A DNA stretch of 16,935 bases from Oxalobacteraceae bacterium (GCA_947487325.1 CANKWG010000022.1:1-16935); one strand, 5' to 3'; shown: positions 7,518 through 15,302, counted from the first letter of the stretch. Made by a program: numbers and translations. The notes: generated from the letters alone by a model not told the origin.

Positions 7518-7895
7518 ATGGACGAATCTATCCGAATCGATAAATGGTTGTGGGCGGCGCGCTTTTTCAAGACGCGCTCACTGGCGACGGACGCTGTTGA
7601 GCGCGGACGGGTCCGCTTGAATGGGGATCGCTGCAAACCGGCGCGCAGTATTCGTTGCGGTGACTTGCTCGATATCGACAACGGCAGCACCGAATGGCAG
7701 GTACGGGTGATTGCCTTGTCCGACCAGCGTGGACCTGCCCCGGTGGCGCAGGCGCTCTACGCAGAAACCGAAGATGGCGTGCGTCAGCGCGAGCAGCGCG
7801 CGGAGCAGCGCAAAGTTTTCAGTGAGCCCGGCGAGGCCATACGTGGCCGGCCGACCAAGCGCGACAGGCGCATGATTGAGCGGTCGCGTGGCTGA
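7518..7895 (+). CDS. hslR: Hsp15-type S4-domain RNA-binding protein
   Basis: A 125-aa protein with an N-terminal S4 RNA-binding domain (about residues 4-67), beginning IRIDKWLWAARFFKTRSLA and continuing with VERGRVRLNGDRCKP. The C-terminal third is highly charged and basic (RQREQRAEQRK ... RPTKRDRRMIERSRG), as in Hsp15. In E. coli, Hsp15 binds stalled 50S subunits that carry peptidyl-tRNA after heat shock and helps recycle them. Here the length and layout are close to the 133-aa E. coli protein. The start at 7518 has no ribosome binding site; a TACAAT box just upstream suggests a leaderless transcript. The gene lies 40 bp after clsB, with no functional link evident. Confidence 0.88.
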   Translation: MDESIRIDKWLWAARFFKTRSLATDAVERGRVRLNGDRCKPARSIRCGDLLDIDNGSTEWQVRVIALSDQRGPAPVAQALYAETEDGVRQREQRAEQRKVFSEPGEAIRGRPTKRDRRMIERSRG

Positions 7896-7953
7896 GAGCC
7901 ATCTGTCTCGTCAGGTCGCCCGCAATAGGCTCTGAGCGCGTGTTTCAGTGCAT

Positions 7954-7973
7954 AATAGGACGGTCGTTCTATT
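7954..7973. promoter_or_regulatory. Operator-like palindrome upstream of the TetR gene
   Basis: The 20-bp sequence AATAGGACGGTCGTTCTATT is an imperfect palindrome: AATAG.ACG is matched by CGT.CTATT on the other side. Size, symmetry and the ACGGTCGT core resemble operators of TetR-family dimers. It overlaps a CATAAT -10-like box (7951-7956) and lies 20 bases before the regulator's start codon, so autorepression is the simplest reading. No comparable copy is seen in the 8609-8731 gap before the acyl-CoA dehydrogenase gene. Confidence 0.55.
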
Positions 7974-7993
7974 GTGCTGTCCGGAGTCCTCCC

Positions 7994-8608
7994 ATGATCG
8001 AAGTGCTTCATAAACCCCTGCGTAAAGGCGAGCAAACTCGCGCGAGCATCTTGGACGTGGCGCTCGACCTTGCCAGTCGCGAGGGGCTCGAAGGTTTGAC
8101 GATCGGCGTGCTGGCCGAGCGCATGAGCATGAGCAAATCCGGCGTCTTTGCACATTTTGGTTCGCGCGAAGATTTGCAGATTGATGTGCTGAAGCTCTAT
8201 CACCAGCAATTTGAACAAGAAGTTTTTTATCCCAGCCTGCGAGAGCCGCGCGGGTTGCCGCGCTTGCAAAGTTTGTTTAGCCGCTGGATAGCGCGCGTCA
8301 GTCTCGAGATTGCTTCCGGTTGTATCTACATCAGCGGTGCGGTGGAATACGATGACCGTCCTGGGCCGATACGCGAACATTTGGTCACCATGGTTCGTAC
8401 CTGGCAACTGGCGCTGCAACGTGCTGCGCAGCAAGCGGTTGATGAACATCACTTAGCGCCTGACACCGATACACAGCAGCTGGTCTTTGAAATGTATGGG
8501 CTTGTGCTTGCCTTACATCATGATGCACGCTTCATTCGCAGTCCGGGCTGCGTCGATCGAGCGCATGCGGGCTTTGCCCGCCTGATTGCATCGACCCGTG
8601 TCCCGTAA
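7994..8608 (+). CDS. TetR/AcrR family transcriptional regulator
   Basis: A 204-aa TetR-family repressor. The N-terminal DNA-binding domain is clear: TRASILDVALDLASREGLEG forms the first helices and TIGVLAERMSMSKSGVFAHF (about 36-55) is the helix-turn-helix, followed by the usual S-E-L-type segment (SREDLQIDVL). The C-terminal ligand-binding and dimer domain is divergent, as in most members. The frame runs open from 7940, but the ATG at 7994 has GGAG seven bases upstream and leaves the operator palindrome outside the gene, so I start there. The adjacent beta-oxidation genes suggest control of fatty-acid breakdown with an acyl-CoA or fatty acid as ligand; this is inference from position. Confidence 0.88.
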   Translation: MIEVLHKPLRKGEQTRASILDVALDLASREGLEGLTIGVLAERMSMSKSGVFAHFGSREDLQIDVLKLYHQQFEQEVFYPSLREPRGLPRLQSLFSRWIARVSLEIASGCIYISGAVEYDDRPGPIREHLVTMVRTWQLALQRAAQQAVDEHHLAPDTDTQQLVFEMYGLVLALHHDARFIRSPGCVDRAHAGFARLIASTRVP

Positions 8609-8648
8609 GCGCGGCCCGGTGCGACACATGTTAATGCATCGACGATCT

Positions 8649-8668
8649 ATGTTTTTGTAAAAAAACAT
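8649..8668. repeat. AT-rich inverted repeat in the gap before the acyl-CoA dehydrogenase gene
   Basis: ATGTTTTT (8649-8656) and AAAAACAT (8661-8668) are perfect inverted arms around GTAA, about 64 bases before the start codon at 8732. The 123-bp gap 8609-8731 should contain the promoter of the fad genes, but no convincing -35/-10 pair is visible. The repeat could be a weak terminator for the TetR gene or a binding site. Confidence 0.35.
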
Positions 8669-8731
8669 CCTAATAGCCATCAAAAAAAGCTAGCCTCATC
8701 GCCACCGCGTATTTCATCTCAGGAGATCTCC

Positions 8732-10522
8732 ATGCCCAGTTACAGCGCACCCTTGCGTGACATGCAATTCGTACTGCATGAATTGCTCGAGGTTGATACC
8801 GCTCTTGCGGCCTTGCCCGCGCATGCAGGTCTGGATACCGCGACGATCAATCAGGTGCTGGAAGAGGGTGGCAAATTTGTCGCCGAGGTAATTTTTCCGC
8901 TCAATCACAGCGGTGATCGCGAAGGCTGTCACTTCAATGCAGAAACGCACACCGTAACCACACCCCAGGGATTCGCTGACGCTTACCGTCGGTATGTGGA
9001 TGCGGGTTGGCCGTCCCTGTCCTGCGATCCTGAATTTGGCGGACAGGGCTTGCCCATGGTCCTCAACAATGCCTTCTATGAAATGCTGAACTCGGCCAAT
9101 CAGGCCTGGACCATGTACCCCGGCCTTTCGCATGGCGCGTATGAATGCCTGCATGCCCATGGCACCCCAGAGCAGCAAGCGCTCTACCTGCCAAAGCTGG
9201 TGTCGGGTGAGTGGACCGGCACCATGTGTCTGACCGAAGCGCATTGCGGTACGGATCTGGGTTTGCTGAGAACCAAAGCGGTGCCCGAGGCTGATGGCAG
9301 CTACCGCCTTACAGGCAACAAGATTTTTATCTCGGCCGGCGAGCATGATCTGGCCGCCAATATCGTGCATCTGGTGCTGGCGCGACTGCCGGATGCGCCG
9401 CCCGGCACCAAAGGTATTTCGCTTTTTGTGGTGCCCAAATTTGTGCCGAATGCGCAGGGTCAGCCGGGCGAACGTAATGCCATTACTTGTGGCGCGATCG
9501 AACACAAAATGGGCATTCATGGTAACGCTACCTGCCAGATCAATCTTGATGGCGCTACCGGTTGGCTGATCGGCGAGCCGCATCGCGGACTCAACGCCAT
9601 GTTTGTGATGATGAATGCCGCTCGTCTTGGCGTGGGCATGCAGTCACTTGGCCTGACGGAAGTCGCGTATCAGAATGCGCGCGCCTATGCGCTCGAGCGC
9701 GCACAGGGCCGTAGCTTAACGGGCCCGAAATCTGAATCTCAGCCCGCCGATACCATCATCGTGCATCCGGATGTACGTCGCATGCTGCTCACCGCGCGTG
9801 CGTTTGCCGAGGGTGGACGTGCATTCACCTCGTATGTGGCGTTGATGATTGATCGCGAATTGAATCACCCCGATGAAGATGAGCGCAAGCAAGCCGCTGA
9901 TGAGGTGGCGTTGCTCACACCGATCATCAAAGCCTTCCTCACTGATAACGCATGGATCGCGACTTCCGAAGCACTGCAAGTCTTTGGTGGCCATGGCTAC
10001 ATTGCCGAATGGGGTATGGAGCAATATGTGCGCGATGCACGCATCAACATGATCTATGAAGGTACCAACACCATACAGTCGCTAGATCTGCTGGGCCGTA
10101 AAGTGCTGATGGACAACGGTGAAAAGCTGCGCGCCTTCGGCGATAAGATTAAATCCTTCATCGATGAGAACGGTACCGATGAAGCGATGTCTGAATTCAT
10201 CACACCGCTGGCAGATATCGGTGACAAGGTCACCAAACTGACGATGGAAATTGGTATGAAAGCATTTCAGAATCGCGATGAAGTCGGTGCAGCTGCCGTA
10301 CCGTATTTGCGTGTGCTGGGGCATCTGGTGTTTGCATATTTCTTTGCTCGCATGGCAAAAATTGCGCTGGAAAAATCATCGAGCGATGATGATTTTTATC
10401 AGGCCAAGCTCGGCGTCGCTCGGTTTTACTTCGCACGACTGCTGCCCGAGACAGCGATGCTGATACGACAGGCACGTTCGGGTGCTGGCACGCTGATGGC
10501 GATGGATGCTAATTTATTCTGA
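8732..10522 (+). CDS. Acyl-CoA dehydrogenase, 600-residue class
   Basis: A 596-aa FAD-dependent acyl-CoA dehydrogenase catalysing the first oxidation of beta-oxidation. It belongs to the long class found with fad genes in proteobacteria, which includes FadE5- and DmdC-like enzymes. The order is a short N-terminal segment (YSAPLRDMQFVLHELL), the helical and beta domains with CLTEAHCGTDLG and ISAGEHDL, the FAD-binding C-terminal helices, and an extra C-terminal domain of about 120 residues. The base Glu443 in RDARINMIYEGTNTIQ is in the medium-chain enzyme position. AGGAG (8721-8725) supports the start. The stop codon is 9 bp before the next ATG, so the two genes are probably co-transcribed and translationally coupled. 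Chain-length preference cannot be read from the sequence. Confidence 0.92.
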   Translation: MPSYSAPLRDMQFVLHELLEVDTALAALPAHAGLDTATINQVLEEGGKFVAEVIFPLNHSGDREGCHFNAETHTVTTPQGFADAYRRYVDAGWPSLSCDPEFGGQGLPMVLNNAFYEMLNSANQAWTMYPGLSHGAYECLHAHGTPEQQALYLPKLVSGEWTGTMCLTEAHCGTDLGLLRTKAVPEADGSYRLTGNKIFISAGEHDLAANIVHLVLARLPDAPPGTKGISLFVVPKFVPNAQGQPGERNAITCGAIEHKMGIHGNATCQINLDGATGWLIGEPHRGLNAMFVMMNAARLGVGMQSLGLTEVAYQNARAYALERAQGRSLTGPKSESQPADTIIVHPDVRRMLLTARAFAEGGRAFTSYVALMIDRELNHPDEDERKQAADEVALLTPIIKAFLTDNAWIATSEALQVFGGHGYIAEWGMEQYVRDARINMIYEGTNTIQSLDLLGRKVLMDNGEKLRAFGDKIKSFIDENGTDEAMSEFITPLADIGDKVTKLTMEIGMKAFQNRDEVGAAAVPYLRVLGHLVFAYFFARMAKIALEKSSSDDDFYQAKLGVARFYFARLLPETAMLIRQARSGAGTLMAMDANLF

Positions 10523-10531
10523 TTGATCACT

Positions 10532-12922
10532 ATGTCCACTGCACCCATCCGAAAAGTCGCAATCCTTGGTGCTGGTGTCATGGGGGTGCAAATCGCTGCA
10601 CACTGCATCAATGCCCGTGTGCCCGTCATTCTTTATGATTTACCCGGCAAGCCCGATCAGCCACGTAATGCGCTTGCTCAGCGGGCAGTCGATAGCCTGA
10701 AAAAAATCAATCCCGCGCCATTGGCTGACAATGATCAGGCGGGATTAATCGAAGTCGCCAATTTTGATGATGATCTGCATCGGTTGGCAGAAGTCGATTT
10801 GTTGATCGAGGCGATCGCCGAGCGCATGGACTGGAAGCATGCGCTCTACCAAAAAATCGCTGCCCATATTCCGGCGCATGCGATTTTTGCGACCAATACC
10901 TCGGGGCTTTCCATCAATGCCCTATCGTCTGTACTTGATGAAAATTTGCGCACACGCTTTTGCGGCGTGCATTTTTTCAATCCACCGCGCTATATGCATT
11001 TGGTCGAACTGATCAAGACCTTGCATACCAGCGCCGATATTCTGGATCAGCTTGAATCGTTTCTCACCACGACCCTCGGTAAAGGCGTTGTGCGGGCAAT
11101 CGATACCCCGAATTTCATTGCGAATCGCGTCGGTATTTTTGGCATGCTGGCGATCATCCGTGAAGCGGAAGCATTCGGACTTTCTTATGATTTGGTTGAC
11201 GACCTCACCGGCACGCGTTTAGGGCGCGCCAAATCAGCTACGTTTCGCACCGCCGATGTGGTCGGCCTCGATACGCTAGGGCATGTGATTGACACCATGC
11301 AGCGTAACTTGCCGGATGATGCTTTTCATGCGCTGTACCAGAGCCCCGCCGTGCTGCAGCGGCTGATTGGCGAAGGCCATCTAGGTCAGAAATCTGGCGC
11401 TGGTTTTTATAAAAAATCAGGCAAAGACATTTTGAGACTGGATGCGGTCAGTCATAGCTATGTGCCATCAGGTGCGAAGGCCGACGATCTGATCGTTCGC
11501 ATGCTCAAAGAAAAAGATCCAGCCAAGCGCATCAAAGCCTTGCATGATGCAAGCCATCCGCAAGCGAAATTTTTATGGGCGATCTTGCGTGATGCCTTTC
11601 ATTACATCGCCGTACATTTGCATGCCATTGCCGATAATGCGCGTGATGTCGATTTTGCGTTGCGTTGGGGTTTTGGCTGGCAGCAGGGACCGTTCGAACT
11701 CTGGCAGGCAGCGGGCTGGCAGCAGATCGCGCATTGGGTGAAAGAAGATATCGATGCTGGACACGCGCTGTCTTCGGCGCCCTTGCCGGACTGGGTGTTT
11801 GACGGACGTGAGGGCGTGCATCGTCCCGAAGGATCGTGGTCAGCTTCGCAGCAGACTTACGTACCGCGTTCGCATTTGCCTGTGTATGCGCGTCAGCAGT
11901 TCCGTGCATCAGTTGTCGGTGATGATCACCTCAGCCCTGCGGTAGCTGGTACGACCGTGCATGAAGATGCCTCGGTTCGGCTTTGGCATATGAACGACGA
12001 TGTACTGATTCTGTCGTTCAAAACCAAGCTGCATGTGATGGGACCGGACGTCATCGCCGGTATCGAACGTGCTGTGTCCGAGGCTGAGAAAAAATACCGG
12101 GCATTGGTGATCTGGCAAACCGATGCTGCCGAGGGCGGCGCATTTTCGGCGGGTGCAGATTTACAAGCCATGCTGCCGGTATTCATGATGGGTGGTGTGA
12201 AGGCCATCGAACCGGTGGTTGCGAATTTTCAGCGCGCGATGATGCGCATCAAATATGCGAGTGTGCCGGTGGTGGCGGCTGTGGGTGGTATCGCACTCGG
12301 TGGCGGCTGCGAACTGATGCTGCATGCAAGCCGACGTGTGGCTTTACTGGAGTCGTACGCGGGATTAGTGGAAGTCGGTGTCGGTTTGCTGCCATCTGGC
12401 GGCGGCCTGAAAGAAATCGCGCTGCGTTCTGCACAGGAAGCGAAAGGTAATGACATCTTCCCGTTTCTCAAAGATCGTTTCATGCACGCGGCCACCGCAG
12501 CGGTCGCTAAATCAGCGCATGAAGCACGTCGCATGGGTTATCTGCAAAGCGATGATGTGATTGTTCTGCATGCGCATGAGCTATTACATGTGGCGATCAC
12601 ACAGGCGCTGGCATTGGCCGATGCAGCGTATCGTCCGCCGTTGCCTACGCTGATCCCGGTGACCGGCCGCTACGGCATTGCCACCATCCGCGCACAGCTG
12701 GTGAATATGCGCGAAGGTGGTTTCATCTCTGCGCATGACGAGCACATTGCGACCTTGATTGCCGATGTGGTGTGCGGTGGTGATATCGAGCCGGGCAGTC
12801 GGGTGAGTGAGCAGTGGTTGCTGGACAAGGAGCGTGCGGCATTCATGTCCTTGCTAGCGCATCCGAAAACGCAAGAGCGGATTATGGGCATGCTGCAGAC
12901 GGGCAAGCCGGTGAGGAACTAG
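10532..12922 (+). CDS. 3-hydroxyacyl-CoA dehydrogenase / enoyl-CoA hydratase (FadN-like order)
   Basis: A 796-aa bifunctional beta-oxidation enzyme. The N-terminal half is an NAD+-dependent 3-hydroxyacyl-CoA dehydrogenase: Rossmann motif GAGVMG (13-18), the ATNTSGL segment, and catalytic His147 in HFFNPPRYMHLVE with Glu159, spaced 12 residues apart as in the family. The C-terminal part is a crotonase-fold hydratase with both catalytic glutamates: Glu594 in GGGCEL and Glu614 in LVEVGVGLLPSGGG, 20 residues apart. The domain order is the reverse of E. coli FadB and the same as Bacillus FadN. A TTG at 10523 is in frame, but ATG at 10532 begins directly before the Rossmann fold and is preferred. 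There is no clear ribosome binding site; coupling to the upstream gene is likely. Confidence 0.92.
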   Translation: MSTAPIRKVAILGAGVMGVQIAAHCINARVPVILYDLPGKPDQPRNALAQRAVDSLKKINPAPLADNDQAGLIEVANFDDDLHRLAEVDLLIEAIAERMDWKHALYQKIAAHIPAHAIFATNTSGLSINALSSVLDENLRTRFCGVHFFNPPRYMHLVELIKTLHTSADILDQLESFLTTTLGKGVVRAIDTPNFIANRVGIFGMLAIIREAEAFGLSYDLVDDLTGTRLGRAKSATFRTADVVGLDTLGHVIDTMQRNLPDDAFHALYQSPAVLQRLIGEGHLGQKSGAGFYKKSGKDILRLDAVSHSYVPSGAKADDLIVRMLKEKDPAKRIKALHDASHPQAKFLWAILRDAFHYIAVHLHAIADNARDVDFALRWGFGWQQGPFELWQAAGWQQIAHWVKEDIDAGHALSSAPLPDWVFDGREGVHRPEGSWSASQQTYVPRSHLPVYARQQFRASVVGDDHLSPAVAGTTVHEDASVRLWHMNDDVLILSFKTKLHVMGPDVIAGIERAVSEAEKKYRALVIWQTDAAEGGAFSAGADLQAMLPVFMMGGVKAIEPVVANFQRAMMRIKYASVPVVAAVGGIALGGGCELMLHASRRVALLESYAGLVEVGVGLLPSGGGLKEIALRSAQEAKGNDIFPFLKDRFMHAATAAVAKSAHEARRMGYLQSDDVIVLHAHELLHVAITQALALADAAYRPPLPTLIPVTGRYGIATIRAQLVNMREGGFISAHDEHIATLIADVVCGGDIEPGSRVSEQWLLDKERAAFMSLLAHPKTQERIMGMLQTGKPVRN

Positions 12923-12977
12923 CGCATCGTTCAGAGAAATGGCTGATAAGCGTTATTAGTGAGATGAAATAAAAACT

Positions 12978-13028
12978 GTCATCACTTGCATGTGATGACT
13001 GCTGCGTGGGCGGATCGCATGCGATCCG
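12978..13028. repeat. Hairpin and 18-bp perfect palindrome after the FadN-like gene
   Basis: GTCATCAC (12978-12985) and GTGATGAC (12992-12999) form a perfect 8-bp stem with a 6-base loop 55 bases after the stop codon. No T-run follows. Eleven bases further on, CGGATCGCATGCGATCCG (13011-13028) is a perfect self-complementary 18-mer. Either could end or stabilise the upstream transcript or bind a dimeric protein. The stretch from 12923 to 13143 contains no gene. Confidence 0.45.
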
Positions 13029-13042
13029 AATTCCCCACTCGC

Positions 13043-13066
13043 TCCCGGCGAAAGCCGGGATCCATG
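13043..13066. repeat. REP-like hairpin with GAAA loop
   Basis: TCCCGGC (13043-13049), GAAA, and GCCGGGA (13054-13060) form a perfect 7-bp hairpin, followed by TCCATG. This is the same layout as the element at 151-196, with CCGG in place of CCAG. It is a second member of the dispersed repeat family and lies 78 bases before the thiolase start. Confidence 0.65.
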
Positions 13067-13143
13067 CCTCCTCACAAAGAACAAACGATCAGAGCCAAGT
13101 CTCTTGTAAAAGCCAGTGTATTGAACACCCGGAGCACACCACC

Positions 13144-14340
13144 ATGAGCAAACAACGCCAAGAAGCCTACATCATCGCCGCAACCCGCACCCCCATCGGC
13201 AAAGCACCACGCGGCGTCTTTAGGCATGTACGTCCCGATGATCTACTCGTGCACACGATACATGCAGCGCTCGCACAAGTACCCAATCTCGATCCGGTCA
13301 CCATTGAAGACGCCATCATCGGATGCGCATTCCCCGAAGCTGAACAGGGTTTGAATCTCGCTCGCATGGCTGTGCTGCTGGCAGGTTTACCCAAAACAGT
13401 CGCGGGCGTCACCGTCAATCGTTACTGCGCCTCTGGCATCACCGCTATTGCCATGGCAGCTGATCGCATACGTACCGGCGAAGCCGATGTGATGATCGCC
13501 GGCGGCGTTGAATCCATGTCCATGATTCCCATGCCCGGACATCATCCGTCGATGAACATGGGTATCTTCAAAGACGACAATATCGGTATGGCTTATGGCA
13601 TGGGTCTGACGGCAGAGAAGGTCGCGCAGCAATGGAAGATCAGTCGAGACGATCAGGATGCCTTCGCGCTCGAATCGCATCGTCGAGCCATCGCTGCACA
13701 ACAAAGCGGTGAGTGTGTCGATGAAATAACGCCTGTCGAAGTCGTGGAAAAATTTCCTGATCTGAGTGGCAGCCAGATACAAACAAGCACCAAGACCGTA
13801 TCGCAAGATGAAGGTGCTCGCGCTGATACCAGTCTGGAGGCGCTAGCCAAACTCAAACCCGTGTTCGCCGCCAAGGGCACGGTCACCGCAGGTAATAGCT
13901 CGCAAACGTCGGATGGTGCCGGCGCGTTGATTCTGGTGAGTGAAAAAATACTCAAGCAATTTAATCTGCAGCCGCTGGCGCGTTTTGTGTCTTTTGCAGT
14001 GAAAGGCGTACCACCAGAGATCATGGGCATCGGCCCCAAAGAAGCCATACCCGCAGCGCTTCGGCTGGCCGGACTCACGCTGGATCAGATGGATTGGATA
14101 GAGCTCAATGAAGCGTTTGCAGCGCAAGCGCTCGCCGTGCGTCAGGATCTGGGCTTGGATCCGGCAAAGATCAATCCGCTGGGCGGCGCGATTGCGCTCG
14201 GCCATCCACTGGGTGCCACCGGCGCGATACGCGCAGCCACGCTCATCCACGGACTGCGCCGCCGCCAACTGAAATACGGTATGGTGACGATGTGTGTTGG
14301 TGCTGGTATGGGGGCCGCGGGGATTTTTGAGCGATGCTAA
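13144..14340 (+). CDS. fadA: Acetyl-CoA acyltransferase (3-ketoacyl-CoA thiolase)
   Basis: A 398-aa thiolase that cleaves 3-ketoacyl-CoA with CoA in the last step of beta-oxidation. The three catalytic elements are intact: nucleophile Cys95 in NRYCASGITAIAMA, His354 in GGAIALGHPLGATGA, and Cys384 in MCVGAGMGAAGIFE; NEAFAAQ is also present. The frame is open upstream to 13006, but that part reads through a REP-like hairpin and lacks thiolase sequence. ATG at 13144 has GGAG (13131-13134) upstream and gives the normal length. It lies 221 bp after the FadN-like gene, so it may have its own promoter, although none is obvious. REP-like palindromes lie on both sides. Beta-oxidation thiolase is the best call; a biosynthetic acetoacetyl-CoA thiolase is less likely given the neighbours. 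Confidence 0.9.
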   Translation: MSKQRQEAYIIAATRTPIGKAPRGVFRHVRPDDLLVHTIHAALAQVPNLDPVTIEDAIIGCAFPEAEQGLNLARMAVLLAGLPKTVAGVTVNRYCASGITAIAMAADRIRTGEADVMIAGGVESMSMIPMPGHHPSMNMGIFKDDNIGMAYGMGLTAEKVAQQWKISRDDQDAFALESHRRAIAAQQSGECVDEITPVEVVEKFPDLSGSQIQTSTKTVSQDEGARADTSLEALAKLKPVFAAKGTVTAGNSSQTSDGAGALILVSEKILKQFNLQPLARFVSFAVKGVPPEIMGIGPKEAIPAALRLAGLTLDQMDWIELNEAFAAQALAVRQDLGLDPAKINPLGGAIALGHPLGATGAIRAATLIHGLRRRQLKYGMVTMCVGAGMGAAGIFERC

Positions 14341-14413
14341 TCACAAAGCTAAATTCGATCGTGAATCGGCATAAACCCGAGAAATGAATATATGCTCACT
14401 AGCAAAGTAAAGA

Positions 14414-14445
14414 CACTGGATCCCGGCGCAGGCCGGGATCCAGTG
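14414..14445. repeat. REP-like 14-bp perfect inverted repeat
   Basis: CACTGGATCCCGGC (14414-14427) and GCCGGGATCCAGTG (14432-14445) pair perfectly around the loop GCAG. This is the symmetric form of the family seen at 13043-13066 (CCCGGC ... GCCGGGATCCA). It lies 73 bases after the thiolase stop codon and could also act as an mRNA 3'-end stabiliser or attenuator. The rest of 14341-14546 is AT-rich with no gene. Confidence 0.7.
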
Positions 14446-14546
14446 GCTTTCGTTGTGCACCAGCTGAATTTGAAAATGAAAAATACAAAGCATCATTAAA
14501 TACCAATCCATGCAGCGCCCTATTAAAAAATAAACCGTAAAAAACA

Positions 14547-15302
14547 ATGTCCATAAAATTCCACATCGCCGATGGCATCGCCACACTCGCCTTTGATCGC
14601 CCCGACAAAAAAAATGCCATCACCCGTGCGATGTACCAATCGCTGTCTGACGGACTAACAAGCGCCGCCAACGATAAGTCCGTACGCGCTATCGTGATTA
14701 CAGGCGAGGGCGGCATCTTCACCGCCGGTAACGATGTCGAAGAATTTCTGAAATATCCGCCGCAACCCGGTGATTCGCATGTCACGCTGTTCATGAACGC
14801 ACTGCGTGACGCAGAAAAGCCCGTCATTGCGTCAGTCAGCGGTATGGCGATCGGTATCGGTACGACCCTACTTATGCATTGCGATCTGGTGTACGCCACA
14901 GAGAACGCGCGTTTTGCGATGCCCTTCACGCAACTGGGGCTGTGTCCCGAGTTTGCGTCGAGTTGCCTGTTCCCTCGACTGGCAGGTTATCAGCGTGCTG
15001 CAGAAAAATTATTGTTCGGTGAAGCCTTCGCAGCAGATGAAGCGGTGCAGATGGGCCTGGTTAACAAAGCGATGCCAGCAGATGCCTTGCCTTCATTCGT
15101 TGCAGCGCAGGCAGCGAAACTGGTCGCACTACCTACGGAATCCTTACGCATTACCAAGCAGCTGATGAAAAAAGATTTCACCGCGGGCGTCGATGGCGCG
15201 ATGCAGGAAGAGCTGCAACATTTCATGCGGCTGCTTCAAGGGTCCGATGCGAAAGAGGCTTTCTCGGCGTTTCTCGAGAAACGCAAGCCGGTCTTCGGCT
15301 AA
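14547..15302 (+). CDS. Crotonase-fold enoyl-CoA isomerase, ECI2-like (enoyl-CoA hydratase/isomerase family)
   Basis: A 251-aa protein of the enoyl-CoA hydratase/isomerase family. The CoA-binding and oxyanion segments are present (FTAGNDVEEF, SVSGMAIGIGTTLLMHCDL). Both hydratase glutamates are missing: the GGGCEL position reads GIGTTL, and the second position is Phe in AMPFTQLG. Instead Glu135 occurs in LGLCPEFASS, matching the catalytic acid of peroxisomal delta3,delta2-enoyl-CoA isomerases (ECI2: LGQSPEGCSS). The probable role is moving the double bond of unsaturated acyl-CoAs so they can enter beta-oxidation. The start codon ATG at 14547 has no clear ribosome binding site and follows an AT-rich leader. 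Automatic annotation would probably say enoyl-CoA hydratase. It is the last gene of the fad island. Confidence 0.85.
   Translation: MSIKFHIADGIATLAFDRPDKKNAITRAMYQSLSDGLTSAANDKSVRAIVITGEGGIFTAGNDVEEFLKYPPQPGDSHVTLFMNALRDAEKPVIASVSGMAIGIGTTLLMHCDLVYATENARFAMPFTQLGLCPEFASSCLFPRLAGYQRAAEKLLFGEAFAADEAVQMGLVNKAMPADALPSFVAAQAAKLVALPTESLRITKQLMKKDFTAGVDGAMQEELQHFMRLLQGSDAKEAFSAFLEKRKPVFG

Noticed and set aside
7784..8452. Open frame of 222 codons on the minus strand
   Set aside because: It overlaps the end of hslR and most of the TetR gene in antisense, spans their intergenic operator, and has no recognisable motif.
8714..9583. Open frame of 289 codons on the minus strand
   Set aside because: It lies antisense to the acyl-CoA dehydrogenase gene, whose frame has full family motifs; the minus-strand protein shows no domain and is a codon-bias shadow.
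10523..10531. TTG start for the FadN-like enzyme
   Set aside because: TTG directly abuts the upstream stop codon, has no better ribosome binding site, and adds only three residues before the usual start.
13006..13143. N-terminal extension of the thiolase
   Set aside because: The extra 46 residues are translated REP-like hairpin and spacer, contain no thiolase sequence, and lack a ribosome binding site; GGAG precedes ATG 13144.
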